From: Lepidonotus clava
Taxonomy: Eukaryota > Annelida > Polychaeta > Phyllodocida > Polynoidae
DNA length: 64,000 bases
Reading direction: 5' to 3'
Assembly (NCBI GenBank): GCA_936440205.1
Contig: OW387135.1
Span: 23,910,792 to 23,974,791, forward strand
Of this stretch, positions 29,201 to 44,200 are shown in pieces (position 1 is the stretch's first letter; each line of letters starts with the position of its first letter). A program made the position numbers and the translations under genes. The notes under the pieces are model-generated. The model saw only the letters and a list, made by a program, of their open reading frames with translations. It was not told the DNA's origin and ran no database searches.

Positions 29201-32200
29201 TCGCCGACGTAGCCTGTAAGGCCCAGGAGGGCAAGCTTTATAAACGGAAACTGCCGCGCTTCTGCCCTCTTAAAGGTACGCAAAATAAAGATGAATAGCT
29301 TGTTTTGTTGTCTTAGATGAAATGGAAAACCTACTTTCACGTTTACATATTGGTGAAAAAAAAGAAGCATTCAAAATCGGTGGACGCTCTCCAAAATGTA
29401 TGGGGGCCTTTTTACATTTTTCTAGGAAGAATATTGGGTCGAATTTTACATTAAAGAAAGTAATTTTTTCTCAAGAAAAAGAGTCAATGTGCCTTCGCAC
29501 CCCCCTTTTGATCAATCAATGAATAGATTATCCGCAGATTATAAACCGTCTTTACAAGAGATGTTAAAAAATACCTTTTCGTTAGTCTAACATTAGAACA
29601 TTCATTCTTTGTTCCAGATGACAATGAGGGGGAGTACATGGGTTGTTACCGCGACTCAGCCAGAGAACGTATCCTCAGCGGTTACCACATGGAGTTCAGA
29701 GAAGACAACACCCCCTCCCGGTGCCTCTACTTCTGTCTCAGGGCAGGTGAGTGAAAATTCAGGGAAGACTATGCACCCGCCTGTAATATGATGAACATTT
29801 TGTGCTAACCATTTCTTTTTGATATGCTTGAGATACTGAGAAATGAAATTATGCGAAAAATTTGCATAGTATAGTAGACTGGTGAACAAATAAAGGAAAC
29901 ACATCATATGAATTGAGAATCCTTAAAACTTTTTCCCCTTATGACGTCATAAACTTGAAAACTATCCAATGGATGGGATTCTTTCTTTCATTTTGACGAT
30001 TCTTAAACATCAAAATGAAAATAGATTGTTTCCTCTATTAAAATCATTTTAAATTTACATTTACCATTATCATGAAACAGCCCGGACGCGTCTTATCGTG
30101 ACAAGTTGTAACGCGTTAGTTCTAAATATAGCTGTGTAAGCATTTGCTTGCATAGATTTTTAGCTCCTGTAGTGCCTTTAACCTCGAAACCTTTGTAAAG
30201 TAAATGTAACCCTATGTTAAACACCAGTGGGGAGTCTAAATTAAGCTCCCGATTGGAGCGATACCTGACTTACTGAACGGCTAACAAAGCAACTTTTAGT
30301 ATCTAAGAATTAAGGGAACCTTAGCATCGTTCATGCAAATGCATAATTTTGTTCATTTTACCAGGCTGTCTTTCTCCGGCAGAAATATTGAATGTTTCCG
30401 GGTCTTAACAGTCGCTTAGTTTTTGCCAGTGCGTTTGGTAATAATATATACACGTATCTATATTTGAAGTCGGAGTTATGCTTACGTTTTTTACGTTATT
30501 TGCCGTTTATCAAGCGCCTACTGTATTGTATTTTATCTTCTGAGTCTTCTTCTTGTAGCCTATATTTGTATATCATTTTATAAGTGTATTCAATAATCCC
30601 TTTTTTCAAGCACCTAGTGTGTCATATTTTCTCTTCTTGTAGCCTATATGTGGATATCGTATCTCATAAGTGTATTCACGAATCGGCTATAAATTGTGCA
30701 GTATTTGCACAAATCTCCACTCAAGTTTTTTTCTACAAGATATGTCAATATTAACCGACAGGCGCGTAAAATAGGGGAAATCATGTATTCGTGGTAGCGA
30801 CCAATGGAATCACTCTCAAGTTATCCTGTACATCCTTCCACTCGTCTGCTTTGGCAAAAAAATGGCAAAAAAAATTCCCTGACAGGGAAAATACAGGGAA
30901 TTTGCAAATTTTGCCAAAAACACAGGGAAAACACAGGGAATTTCATTTGGCCAGATTCTGAAATTCCTGATACTCAAGATATTAAGGATTCGACTTTTTG
31001 TTGTTGGGTTGTCCAAATTTTTTCTGCACTTAGAGGCTTTTAAATTTGAACAACTTACTGGATATGACACAGGGAAAAATTGCCGTGGGACAGGGAAATG
31101 TCAGGGAAAACACAGGGAATTTGAAAATGGAACTTTGGTTAGTACCCTGTTCTCAAGGGTGTGGCCTCAGGGCAAACGGCGGGGAACGGGCAAATGAGGG
31201 CTCAGCTTCAGGTCAGGCTCGATACATGTGTGATGGGATGGGAACCTGCTGGCATAGTGGGACGGAGTAGGGGGCAGGGTCAGGGGGCCAACCCCCTCCC
31301 GGCGAGCACACACACATCGCAGCTGGTAGCGGTGCTAAATTTCAGGGATAATGAGAAATTTGGATGTTTTCAGGGAAGGAAGCAATGCTCAGTCATCGCT
31401 GAGTTTCCTATTCATGACCTGAAGAAAACTAATATAATAGTATGTGTATTTATTCCGTTGATAATCCTATGATCAACTTCTTATCTTTGTAATTAAATTG
31501 TTGCTAACTTTTAGCGATTTCTGTTTCTCAGTTTTGAATTTTTCTTAATAATAGCTTATTTTCACCAATTTACATTAGAATGTATCTTAACAAACAAAAA
31601 ACACTGTCGGTGTCCTTTTTAATTGTGCCGATAGGGTGAGAGTAAGTATAGAGAAATAATCGTAGAGAAGGATTATTGATTCAGACAGAAAGTGCTAGAT
31701 GATCGCGATTTTAAGGTTATAATATGTCTTAAAAACTTGTCTACAAGCTGTGAAAATAACTTTGAAAAACTTGTTGAACTCCATACTATACAACAGGTTA
31801 TACTCAAGTCAATGGAAGCACATGTGTCGAAGATAAAATCGTTTTTGACAGGAAGGAAACGACAAACATCTTAAGCAACCAAGATATTTATTACAGATCC
31901 ACGGTTTGATCACCAGTTTTTGAAGTTTTCACAACCATTCTCTGAACCATGTTTCCGAGACTGTACCAATATTTAGGACGTGTGGACAACGGTTGAACAA
32001 CAGTATTAGATTAGCAAAGATTCATGGCGTTTCCTAGAATCAGTTAGTTCCGTTTAAAACTGGGGCACCAGTAAAAATGTGGGGAGCAGATTTAGTACCT
32101 CAGTAATGATTTGCAATTGCATGCAGACGTCCACTGACTGGGATGGGGGTCGGGGATGTTGTAGTCTGTCCATGAGATGTTTTCTCTGTAAGTATATAAG

Positions 32201-35200
32201 GTTAAATGAGATGTCCACTTTCTGTATAAGTAACAATATAGGGAATCCAAATGGTCAATTGGTATTTTGTTCATTAGACAGCATCAAATGAATGCAGCAC
32301 GTCATGCACGACATATTACATCAAATTCATAAAGTTTTAAAACTAGCAATACATGTGCGAGCTAAGCAATGCAAAGCAGATTTTCTCCACGTTTGTCTGG
32401 CACTGCTCGTCGTGTCTTTAAAACTTTACCTTTATAACTCTTAATCACCAAATGTATAAATTCTGTAGATGAAAGAGGCCCTTGACGGGGCGTCCCCCAT
32501 GTCAATTATAAGAAACGTGAGTATCCCTTGTCAGCTCTAAGGGGCAATTTTGTCGCATGTTGAGATAAAGAAAAAGACCATGTCATGTACCGTAAAACCC
32601 CTATTTTAAGTATTGAGTTTCCATTTACGTTTTTTCGAACTTTTTCTCGGAAGTACATAAGTGGAAAAAGGAATGAAAACACCTAATCTAGGCTGCATCC
32701 CCCCTATGTAAGCCGAGGCTTATATTTGAATTTTTAGGATAGATTCTTTTTTCCTCATGTCACGATTCCTTTTTTAAGAAATGGTCATGTCTTCCTGTCG
32801 AATATAAGGGTCAAGGGCCTCACGAAGACCGTCGGAGAGGCTGGAGGCAGCAGGGGAGACCTCAAATTGTCTCTGTAGGGAGACTAGACGTTGTGGTATG
32901 TGGGAGGGAGTGGGTCGTCTCGGTGGGGTACTGTGTCCCCGCCGTGTGGTCACTTGGCCTTGTTTATTGGTCACACGTGTTCCAGTAAAGCTGGTGATCC
33001 ACGACGAGATTTTGGTCCGATTTTGGACCGATTTTCAAAATCGGTTTTTTTAAATAATTATTTTTCTTAAATCATATGCAATTTCCAAAGAGTTTTGGAT
33101 GATCCATATCAGAAAAATGGTATTTTCACAGGGAAAATTTATTCCAATTATGCGAAAAATGCATTGGAAAAAAGTTGGTTGGCCTTTTGTCGCATCGTGG
33201 ATCATCGGCTTATGACCTAGTTTTACTGACATACAGTTCTGATACACTGATAGAGACGATATACCAGCCTGCACCAAGCTGAAATAAGTATAGCATGCTG
33301 GTTGATGAAGAAAAACCACGTAAAGTCTTTTTGTTGATGGACAAAAACAATTTGCTTTTTTTTTTATTATAATAAGTATTTTATTGACAACAAAGAAATC
33401 ATTACAAACTTATGTGTCAGTTTATTAGTTGATGAACAAAAGTCACGTTAAGTCTATTTAGTTTATGGTTAAAAACCATGTACAGTGTATACCCTTCGGG
33501 ATAAAGAACAATAACCACATTACGCCTTTTTGTTGATGAACAAAATATAATCAGTTTTACTCTTTTGGTCCGTAGTTTGTTGGCTGGTGAAAGACATCAG
33601 TGACAATCACAATATAGCCACGAGAATTCATCACACTAGCCGACTAAGACATTTAGACACTGCACAATATACCATGGGGAATACATCAAATTAGTACGTT
33701 TGGTTACTACAAAACAATAAACATGGAATGCATCACTTTAGTTCATTTAGGTACGGAAAATACTCTAGGAGATCAACTCCACCTTACAAGAATGATTCAG
33801 GATGCTTGGGTCAAAAACACAAGCATTATTACCTTTAAACACTGCAAAAGATATCATGCATCACCCTAGAGAATTAAGGTATTACATGTATCTAAACTGC
33901 GGAGAATGCATCACACCAGTACATTTAAATACTACACAAGACTTGGTGTATCCAGGCACTTCAGAGTTAACCCCGGGGGATGGCACAAATTAGTCGATTT
34001 TTACCGACTCCATGCACCCTTTGACCTTCTCCCCAGTCCTCTGAGTAACGTTGCCCAGGGTCCCTAAAATCCACATGGCGACATGGGTATTTCTGATTTT
34101 CGACATGGTCAAATGGGCCATAGCGACAGCGACATGAAATTTCAAAGAATAATGACATGGGACATGAGCTGTTGTTGATTTCAACATTTGAAAATAATGA
34201 AAACCATTTGCCTATACAATTGAATATAGGAAATGAGTTTTTACCTCAAAATTGCCCCACAAACAATCATAATGGCTTATCCTTGATGCTTACTCCTTGA
34301 TTAGACTACTAAAACGCAGCAGCTCCAACAGTATGATGCCCCTGACAGATCCTTTTTGGGACTTCCTGACTTCAGTTACAGCCGCCCCTTTTTCAGCCTA
34401 GACACAAGGTTACAGCCTCATCTTCAGCGGCCTGTTTTTGCAGTGGGTACCCAAACCTGGGTGGAGTACCCCACCCCCTGGGCAGCCCAGTAGCTCCTGT
34501 TCTCATCCCTGTTCTCACCTCTTGTTCTCAACACTCAGTTCTCATCCCCTGTTCTCACCCCCTGCATCATCCCTGTTCTCACCCCCTGCATCAGCCCTGT
34601 TCTCACTCCCTGTATCATCCCTGTTCTCATCCCTGTTCTCACTTCTTGTTCTCAACCCTCAGTTCTCCTCCCCTGTTCTCACCCCTTGTATCATCCCTGT
34701 TTCCACCCCCTGTATCATCACTGTTCTCACCCTTCAGTTCACATTCCCTGTTCTCATTACCTGTCTCATCCCTTGCTCTCATCCCTTGCTCTCATCCCTT
34801 GCTCTCATCCCCTGTTCTCACCCCTCAGTTCTCACCCCTCAGCTCTCACCCCCTGTTCTCACCCCCTGTTCTCACCCCTCAGTTCTCACCCCTCAGCTCT
34901 CACCCCCTGTTCTCACCCCCTGTTCTCACCCCTCAGTTCTCACCCCCCCTGTTCTCACCCCTCAGTTCTCACCCCCTGTTCTCACCCCTCAGTTCTCACC
35001 CCCTGTTCTCACCCCTCAGTTCTCACCCCCTGTTCTCACCCCTCAGTTCTCACCCCCTGTTCTCACCCCTCAGTTCTCACCCCCTGTTCTCACCCCTCAG
35101 TTCTCACCCCCTGTTCTCACCCCTCAGTTCTCACCCCCTGTTCTCACCCCTCAGTTCTCACCTCCTGTTCTCACCCCTCAGTTCTCACCCCCTGTTCTCA

Positions 35201-38200
35201 CCCCTCAGTTCTCACCCCCTGTTCTCACCCCTCAGTTCTCACCCCCTGTTCTCACCCCTCAGTTCTCACCCCCTGTTCTCACCCCTCAGTTCTCACCCCC
35301 TGTTCTCACCCCTCAGTTCTCACCCCCTGTTCTCACCCCTCAGTTCTCACCCCCTGTTCTCACAACTTCTCATCCCCTGTTCTCACCCCTTGTTCTCACC
35401 CCCTGTTCTCACCCCCACAGTTTTACCCCACACCAGAGACCCTGTAGAGTGCATCACATTAATACACTCGGTTATGAAAGAAGACCCAGCCGTGTCACAG
35501 GTGTTACCCCAGGCCTTGACGTCGGCTAACCAGAACATTGTATTACAGTGGGATGGTCCTAGACCCCTAAATTCGACATGGCGACAATGCTATTTTTAGG
35601 GCTTAAAGGGGGTACTACCCTATAAGACATGAACTGCGATATGACGAGGTTACAGAGAAATCGCACATATTAGAGATGACATTATTTGTTACACATGTGT
35701 TAGATACTCCAAATTGCCCATTTTAAACAATAATATCTAACCTGTGATCAAATTGCACAATTATCGTGTCACGCCGATATCGCAGCTTAAGTCGTGTACT
35801 GTAATAAGGCGTTCAGCCAGTGATCCACCATGCGATAGAAATAGAACTAATTTTCTTTTCACGCATTTCTGATGTGGTTAGAAATATTTTTTCGCGTCGA
35901 AATTCCACTTGGATAGAAGTAATTCATGGTTTGTAATAAATTACATGGTTAATATTAACAAACCTGATTGTCAAACTGATTTCTGAAATTAATTCAAAAT
36001 CAGGCCATAATTGCACTGTTGGTCATCGCCATAAGTGACTAGCGACTGGGGATTTAGAAAAAAATAACGACATTTGACATTACCTTTTCTTAAATTCGAC
36101 AGAAGGACATAGTATTTTCTGTATAGGGACCCCCCCCCCCCCCCCCCCCCCCCATTAAGGTCCCCGACTCACAGCTGTGTATGGGCTCAGGGATACATGT
36201 ATCAGCGTGAGAACATGGTAATACCCTGTCAGAGGTGTACTGAACCCACACTGAGAAACACACCCCGCCCAGCTGGGTTGGCCTACTACGACTAAATGCC
36301 TCTGGTCGCAGTGAGGGTGTGACTTCGTTTGTCAATGTCAATGATGATAATAACGAAATAAATTCGTTAACAGTTACTACTATTATTACTAGTGTTAGGC
36401 TTCCATTGAAGTTTTTTTTCCATTTTAGCAAAGGTAGGATTTCTATAGAACACGAACATACTTTACATAAATGATCCTTTCGTGATTATATCAGAGATGA
36501 TAATTTCCCTTTTTTTAATTGACAAGAGGTTTCTGAAGTACCATGATAATTCTCTCTGTCTATATCTAGACATCCGTGTGTCATCGCTGATATACTTGCC
36601 TATCGGTATTTTTAAGAATAGTTTGTTGCCAGTAGAAAAAAAGGGGATTGCCGGGTGCAGGTTCTTGGGATAATATGATAATAAGATCCCAGACCCTTTG
36701 GGGTTTCTTAATTTGAAAATAGGCAGAGTGGGCTGAGATCGGTTTCAGCTGGAGGAAGCGAGTTGGGTGCCTGTGGGTGGCGGGGGTTTTAGGGTGAGAA
36801 CAAGGCCAGGTCTGAGGGTCCACTTGACTTGGTAAAGTAGGTGTGTTGGCCAGTAAAGTTGGTGGGTTGGCCGGTAAAGTGGTAGGGCCGGCTGGTAAAG
36901 TAGTTTTGGTGGCCGTTAAAGTGAGTGTGTCAGTGGATACGCTCTCCCACTGGAGTGGTACCACTCCCCCCCCCCCAACCTTCCTCCAGCACGTCGTGAC
37001 CGCTCACGTCGATCGTTTTACATGGGTCACCTGGGGGTCAGGGGGGGTTTGCAGCGAAAGTGGCGCCACCTATGGCAGTTTGGAGTACTACAACAACATG
37101 GCCGTTTGCCTTCACTGAAAAACGTAGTGCCGACCTCAGAACAACTAAGATTTCCCTGTCCTTATTCAAGAAACAGTGAAAAGGTAAGAATTATATGTGT
37201 TGTTTGTGGTATATTCTACATGTCAGAATCAGGAATAAGGGTTGTCATTGCAGAAACGAAGAGAAAACTATCCTTGACAGTTGGTAACATGTGGGCATGT
37301 GTTGTCAGTACAAATTTCGTAATTTTGGGTTTCTAAACAGCCCAAATACAGCCTTATAGTGCAGTCTCTTTTGATAAATCATGCAGATATTGATAATCCA
37401 TTGTGTTGATAATGTGAAACCACCATAGAGCTCAATAGAGCTCCACGTTTTTATTCCCTTTGATCCAATTGAAAATATCCTGTTTTGGGCATTTTGGGTC
37501 ATGAGTGTCACACGTTTCTGTACTGACAGCACCTTGTCAAATTCGCCAGGCTGATTTCACTTGACATGAAACGTTATTTGTTTCAACTGCATGACAAAGA
37601 TTACATTCTGGAAATCATATTTACTAAATGAACTTTTATGAAAATCGTTTTTTTTTTTTTCCTTCTCATCTTTTCTTTTTTTTTTATACATATTTGTCTG
37701 GAAATAGTATTTACATAATACGTTTTTTTCTCATTTCCATCTTGTTTGTTATAAGTTCACTTTATCAAATAATTAGATTACCTGATGGTCCAAAGTAATT
37801 TATATATCAGTGTTTATCATTTGTAATCATTACTATATCAAAAACGTACACTTTTAGATAAATAATAGAAAATAGACCCCTGCATGTATTTCTTGTTTTA
37901 AGTTCTCCAAGATAGAATAGCATTCCTCCAATGCTTACTCTTTATAAAAGAAGTAGTCAATTAATATTTCAAATGGCGGAAATCAATAATAGGTTTGGTT
38001 CTGATGTCTGACTGTCTTTTTCCTTTTAGTTTTTTCTAAAATATTTGTTTATTTACATGAAATACGTTCTAATGTGTGGAAAGTACCACAACTACCAAAC
38101 TGTAAATATTGTTTCCATAAAAACGTATTAATAACATGTGTTTCCAAACTGTAAATATCATTTCCATAAAAACGTATTTATAACATGTTTTTCCATCTAG

Positions 38201-41200
38201 AAATTGTTAATCTACATAAATTTAAGTGATTGAGGCTAATTTGGTAGAGAAAAAATACAAGGAAGACTATAGAAAAAAATTGCATATTTAACAAATCTTA
38301 TGTGCATGTAATCAACAAGCCTCCAAGATAAGAGACACAATTTGTGACATTTTGGCGTGAATGTGGCGACACAGCACCGTCTATGAGACTCTGTGCAACC
38401 AGTTACGACGCGTCTGTCCCTTTTGCCGTTTTCATGACGTCATTGTCAGTTTGTTTATGTTATAAAGGGACAGTGACATCACGAAAACGGCAAAAGGGAC
38501 GGACACGTCGTAACTGGTTGCACAGAGTCTCATAGACGGCGCCACTAATGAGGCCGTCACAAAAAATGCGTAGGCATTCATCCGAGTTGCACGTCTTTGT
38601 GTAGCTATAATATTTTCGATGTAATTCATGAAAGGCCTATTCATAGAACATACCAAAAATCACAATTAGAACAAAAGATCTTTATTCGCTGGCAATCCTC
38701 ATAAAAGCCACTATTCCATGGCAACTGATTTTACATGCTTGTGCGTAAAAACGTCCATCACAGACCCTCAATATCAGTCATCAATACCAGTTTCTTTTAC
38801 ATTACATTTTTTAGATGAACGTCCGTGATGTTCCGACTGCTTCTCTCAACATCAAGATCAAGGATTTACTCTATGTCACCTGCCTCTCTAAGGATTCCAT
38901 ACAATACAAGATATGTTACTGTGACTGCTTTGCTGTTAAAGTTAGAGAGGCACACGTGTCATTCACAGATAGACAGTCAGATCGCTACCTTGTGCTCATC
39001 GCAGAGACAGAAGCACAACTTATAGAGCATTTACCAGCACCCTGTGTTATCCAGATCGATAGCTGTGCAGACTTCATGGTGAGTACTTCTCGTTAAGATT
39101 TATTTTAGTATTTCACTCTCGTCACATCAAACTTCAATAAATATTTCAAGGCAAACATATATACTGGAGCAACTTTACTTTCGAGGCAGGGAACTATCAA
39201 TACATTCAAGTCATCTACATAAATGTAGTTCATATATATGCGTATGTATAACCATAATATTAAGTTATCAATAGATAATATAAAATAACTTATCAATAAT
39301 TTAAGGATAAAGTCAATGAACTATATAATTTGTTTACAGTTCCTGGATGATCGCGATGAAGAGCAGATCTGCCGAGCTGTATTGCTGAACAAGTTCACTG
39401 TTATCCCAAGCATACCTGGCCCGATTACTCCATATCACAAAGTTCCAACAGTGGTGCTAGACGGAATGCCCCATGTGGTGGACAGTGCCTGTAATTGTAC
39501 AGATCCAGGCTCTCATCCAATGCTTGTTTACAAGAAATTGGAAAATGTTCAAGATACTCAGCCAAATTCAAAGGCACCTAAGACACAAGACACCCATAGC
39601 TCTGATATTTATGCATTAAATATACCTGTAAGGGGTTCCACCTATAACAAGTCTTTTCAGAAATCTTTGTCCGAGACCAGAAAACTACGCATGAAGAATG
39701 AGGTGTTTGTGTCTTTGGAATCTGAACCTGACAACCCACGTGATAGAAATGCTGTCAAAGTCATGGTAATGGATGATGAAACTCCCATGCCAATTGGCTA
39801 TGTTGGTGGGTCGTGGTTACCTGCTGTGCATGAAGCTGTGTACCGCAATGCATTCACCTCTGCAAAGGTGTCAAACATAACACGCCGTTATCACCCTGAT
39901 TGTGGTACATATTATCAAGGTGAAATAACACTCTTCAGAAAAGGTAAATGGGGTTCAGAGAGACAGTCATACAAATACAATGACAACATTTCTTGCTCCT
40001 AAAACGTGTTGTTACACAGAAGTTGTTTGTAGTTCTGAACTTTTAAGGGAGCATTTCTTCAGGAACAGGAGGTAGACCTACATCAGGTCGGAACAAGCGT
40101 TGCCGTATGTGAAGCTTGTGTCTGGCTGGTAAGAAGCTCCTCCCAGCAGTCAATATAGAACTATCTTCCCTTGTGTTCCTTATGACCCTGTGTAAACGAG
40201 GTGCATCTTTCTCCATCCCGTAGTTGTGCTCCGTTCGTCCAGTTGGTCCGTCATCAAATGATGGTTCGTCCATGTGGTAGCGCTCGTTGAGGATGTAGTA
40301 GTAGAAGGGAAGGTTGTCATTTGTTTTCCGAACAAACTCTCTGGTTTGAAACAAAGATACAGAAAATTGTAAGCGGAAGTGATCAGTAAATAAAACTTTT
40401 TATATTATAATGTGTTGCTAATTAATTCATTGTTGGCTGAATGAAATATTGTATTTGAAAATCTGGGACTTTTTGGGATTTTTTTTTATCACTATAAATG
40501 ATGCAAGGCAATATTACATAATTTTATAAATGATTCATCTTGGTTAATGAAAAACAGTAACAACATACCTGACAATCTTTGGAAATGCTGCCCGAAAGTT
40601 CTTCAAGGTAAATGAACCACCTAACTGGCGTCTTGTGAGACTGAAGAAACACTCATTGTCATCAGTGGTGCCTGCTCTTGGATGTTCTGCAAAACCACGT
40701 TCCTTGTTGAGACGCCTCCTCATCTCTTGACTTTCGATATTGCAAGTGACTTCAATGAACGTTTGGTAGGTGAAGCCTCTGATGTGGGTCATTGGTCTGA
40801 AAAAAGCAATCATAGTTCACAAACTAATTGAGGACTTTTATAGTTCTGACAATAGATAGAAAACGTTGCTCCTTATACATATGGTAATATAACGTCATTC
40901 AATTAAAGTCATCATGACTGAGAATTTATTGGAAAGTGCTTACGTGTTGATGTCAATGGTTCCGAAGTCATAGTTCACTCTGTGCCATGGCATCAATTCA
41001 TCAAGGAGGTAGTTCAGCATGATGTAGTTGGCCTTGCATCTTTCCAACTGAGATAAGCCTCTTCCATCTGAAGCCTCATGCCAGGTTGCTATTCTCCGGA
41101 CGTATTCAGCAGTTTCATCATGGTTGTTGCTCTGCATGTAGTCAGCCATTCTGTAGGAAAGCAGACGCTCTGCATCTGGAACTGACTGTTTTCGCTGTCC

Positions 41201-44200
41201 CACTAAGGCAGCATGAGTTAGCCCTAGAATTAAAAATTAATGCAGCCTATTAATACATTTTTCAAACTGAGTTTAACATATCTTAATATGCATGTAATAT
41301 ATCCCATACATATAGAAAGTTAAGATATCTTAGAATGCATATAGCTTGATGTCTCATGTATCTCTTCATGACAGGGTGTATATGTGCTTCAGGATAGATC
41401 TGCAAGTGGTTACAGTGCAATGTCTCACCAGTGCCTTCCTCCATCACTGCATCATCAAAGGCTTGGAGGTTGATGTTCCGGTTCTTGGCAAAACGTGTAG
41501 ATGTTGCAATCCGCTTCAGAAGATGGTTGTGGTCACTCCGTTCATGGATCACTTCACCTGTCAATTGTTATTCACTCTTGCTTAAAACAATTAATAATCT
41601 GGCTATCAGTTTGATGATGCTCCTAAAAATTGATAATCTCAAGTACTTTGGCCAGCATTTTCAAGGTCATGATATTTCCCCAAAACACTGCATGTGAATG
41701 TTAAGCCTCAGAATGCATTGGAGACAAATTACATACCAAACAATATTAACAGAGTGCATATTATAATGATTCTTTGATTGAGATATGGTAAATTTCATAC
41801 TAGCATTTACTAACCTGTGGTTGCATCCACTTCAGGGACATATAGGTATGTCCTGAAATCTACTCCCTCACGTTCATACTCAGAGATAGTTTTGCGGAAG
41901 TAGTAAGTTGCCACAATGCTTCGGAACATGTCAATCTCAGTTTCAGGGTTGTTTTCCCGGAATGGATGTGGAGCGTACCCTGGTGGTACAAGTGCTTCAC
42001 GGATTCTTCCCATTGCCTGAGAAAAGCTGTTTCCTTCTTGCATCTGGTCAGCCACCCAAGCAAGCACGTCTTGAGGTATTATGTCATTCGGACAGACAGC
42101 TGTAACCTCCATGGTCACCGGGTTGACTAAAGTTGAAAAAAACGCTAACCTTTAGGTAATCTTTTTATGATACTTTTCTGGCAGTCTTTAGGAGGCTTTT
42201 ATGTCAATATAAATTATTTCAAAAGGAATTGAAAGACATCTTATTCTATCTGAATTCAGTTGGTTGACAGAATGCATTTTACAAGAAAATGGAAATAAGT
42301 TAAAAATAAAAAATACTTACCAGCATGAGGAAGCAACATGTTTTTAAGTCTCTGGATGTTCATCTTCCTTACACAGTCCTTGGCATCGTGAACGAGCTGC
42401 CACAAGTGTAGGCTTCGAGTATCACCCCTTGTTCGGAGGGTATGGAATTCCCCATCTGTCACAACTCCTGAAATAATATGGAAAGAGATAAGTTTGTTAT
42501 TTTAAAAGAAAATAAGAATACTGTAAAGCCCTTAATATAAGACATAAGTTTTGGGCTGTGGCTCCAACTAGGTTTTTTTTTACACCCTTTGAAACCATCT
42601 GAAAAAACTTTCTGAACAAAAATGAAACTCAAAAGTTATGGTGCAGCTTAAATCAGGGTTTTTACAGTAATTATATTGTTGGTTTCTTCTGGAAACGGGA
42701 AACAAACCATATGTTTCATAATTTAATTCTCTATCAGGTATATAACATTGTCCAGTGCCGATTCTTTAAAACTAACCTTGGACCCGTAGTCCTAGTTCAG
42801 TCATCGTTTCTTTTATGTCTTGTAGCAGGTCCCTCAGGAACTGATCACGTAGTGAGACATATGGAATATACTGGATTGGGAGACTGTATGGTTTTTTACG
42901 ACGTTCTTCGTGAGCAACCATTATCACTAGGATGTGAGTTGCAGCAACCCTTTTCTTCTTGAACAGATTTTTCAAGTATGTCCGTAGTTCAAACTTGTGG
43001 CTGCAGAAGGCAATCTTCACCTCCTTTCATGTAATTTTTAACTGCAGAATATCCACAAAATTATGTAAATATGGTTAACGAGGTAACTGATGTACATTAC
43101 AAACACCTTACCTTTCCTTACAGGCGTTTTTGTTTTCTCACTAACGAACTTTGCTGCTTCTCCCCAGTAAGGGTGCCCCGAGGACAGAGCTGGCCAAACC
43201 CTCCCATCTTTAGGGTGAAGGGCCAAAAACTCGACAAATGAAGCCTTCTCACGACGGCTCCATGTGGCGGGTTTCTTTCCTCTCTTTGGAGTTGGTAGCT
43301 TTGACCTTGCTAGTAGTCTCTTAGCAGCCTAAACAAAAAAATATTTTCCATAAGAATAATTTTAGATATGACGCTTCACTTTAGTATAATGAAGATTGGT
43401 ACTATCATGTCGTTGGCTGAGTAACCAAAGGTCGTATATCAACAAATTCAAACTTATTTTTATTTTTGAAAACGTTTCTGTTCCCTCTTAGGTATCTGGA
43501 AATTTTGGATTTTTTCACATTTTCCAAATCTTTGGAAGGTTATAGACCAGTAATACTTTATAGTGAGTAACCAAAGGTCGTATATGAAATGAGCCAATGT
43601 TTTATTCTCAGAAAAATACATAAATTCATACAAAATACAAATATCTTATCATTCAGTTTCTCAGATAAGTATCCTGAAAACATTATTGTACGATATTATT
43701 GTTAAATTTGTAAAATTAAAACGAGATATAGGATTATAAACATAAAAATATTATATACGACCTTTGTTTATTGAATTCCTGGTCTGGGTGGTGAGTAATC
43801 AAAGGTCGTATATGGGCTGCATTTAAATTTGATAGTGTAAATATCATATAAATCTTTCCTTTTTTCTTGTAATTGAGTGTAAGATACGCTGACAGTCATA
43901 TTGAAATTTCTTCAGAAATGTTGTCTTGTGTCATTTGTATTAGTTAATTTGATTTAATTTGTTTTTATCTAGAATTCATATATGACAGATACGACCTTTG
44001 GTTACCCACCAACTTCCACTTTTACCCCCCTTTAAACTGAGTAACCAAAGGTCGTATCTGAAAAAGATTCTATACTTGTTACTAAAGATACATCATAACA
44101 ATTTAAATTTATACATTTTGCTCAACAAAAGACATTTAGCTTAGTATTCTACATAGGAATCGAATATCATAATGATAGTAAGACCTTCAAAATGATTAAT

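Noticed and set aside
34438-35599. Long open frames of 250-363 codons
   Set aside because: They are the three frames of a 27-bp tandem repeat without stops; composition is pure repeat and there is no family signal.
35820-36020. Possible further ATTCCAC-type MITE
   Set aside because: The ends match only weakly and boundaries cannot be placed.
36127-36154. Long C-run as a structural or regulatory site
   Set aside because: Several G/C homopolymers occur in the window (also 25,135, 26,393, 51,241); they look like slippage tracts and their exact lengths may be sequencing-dependent.
41283-41428. Longer open frame continuing past exon 7 of the putative transposase
   Set aside because: The GTGAGA donor after 41,429 gives the phase needed for the next exon; the extension has no compatible donor.
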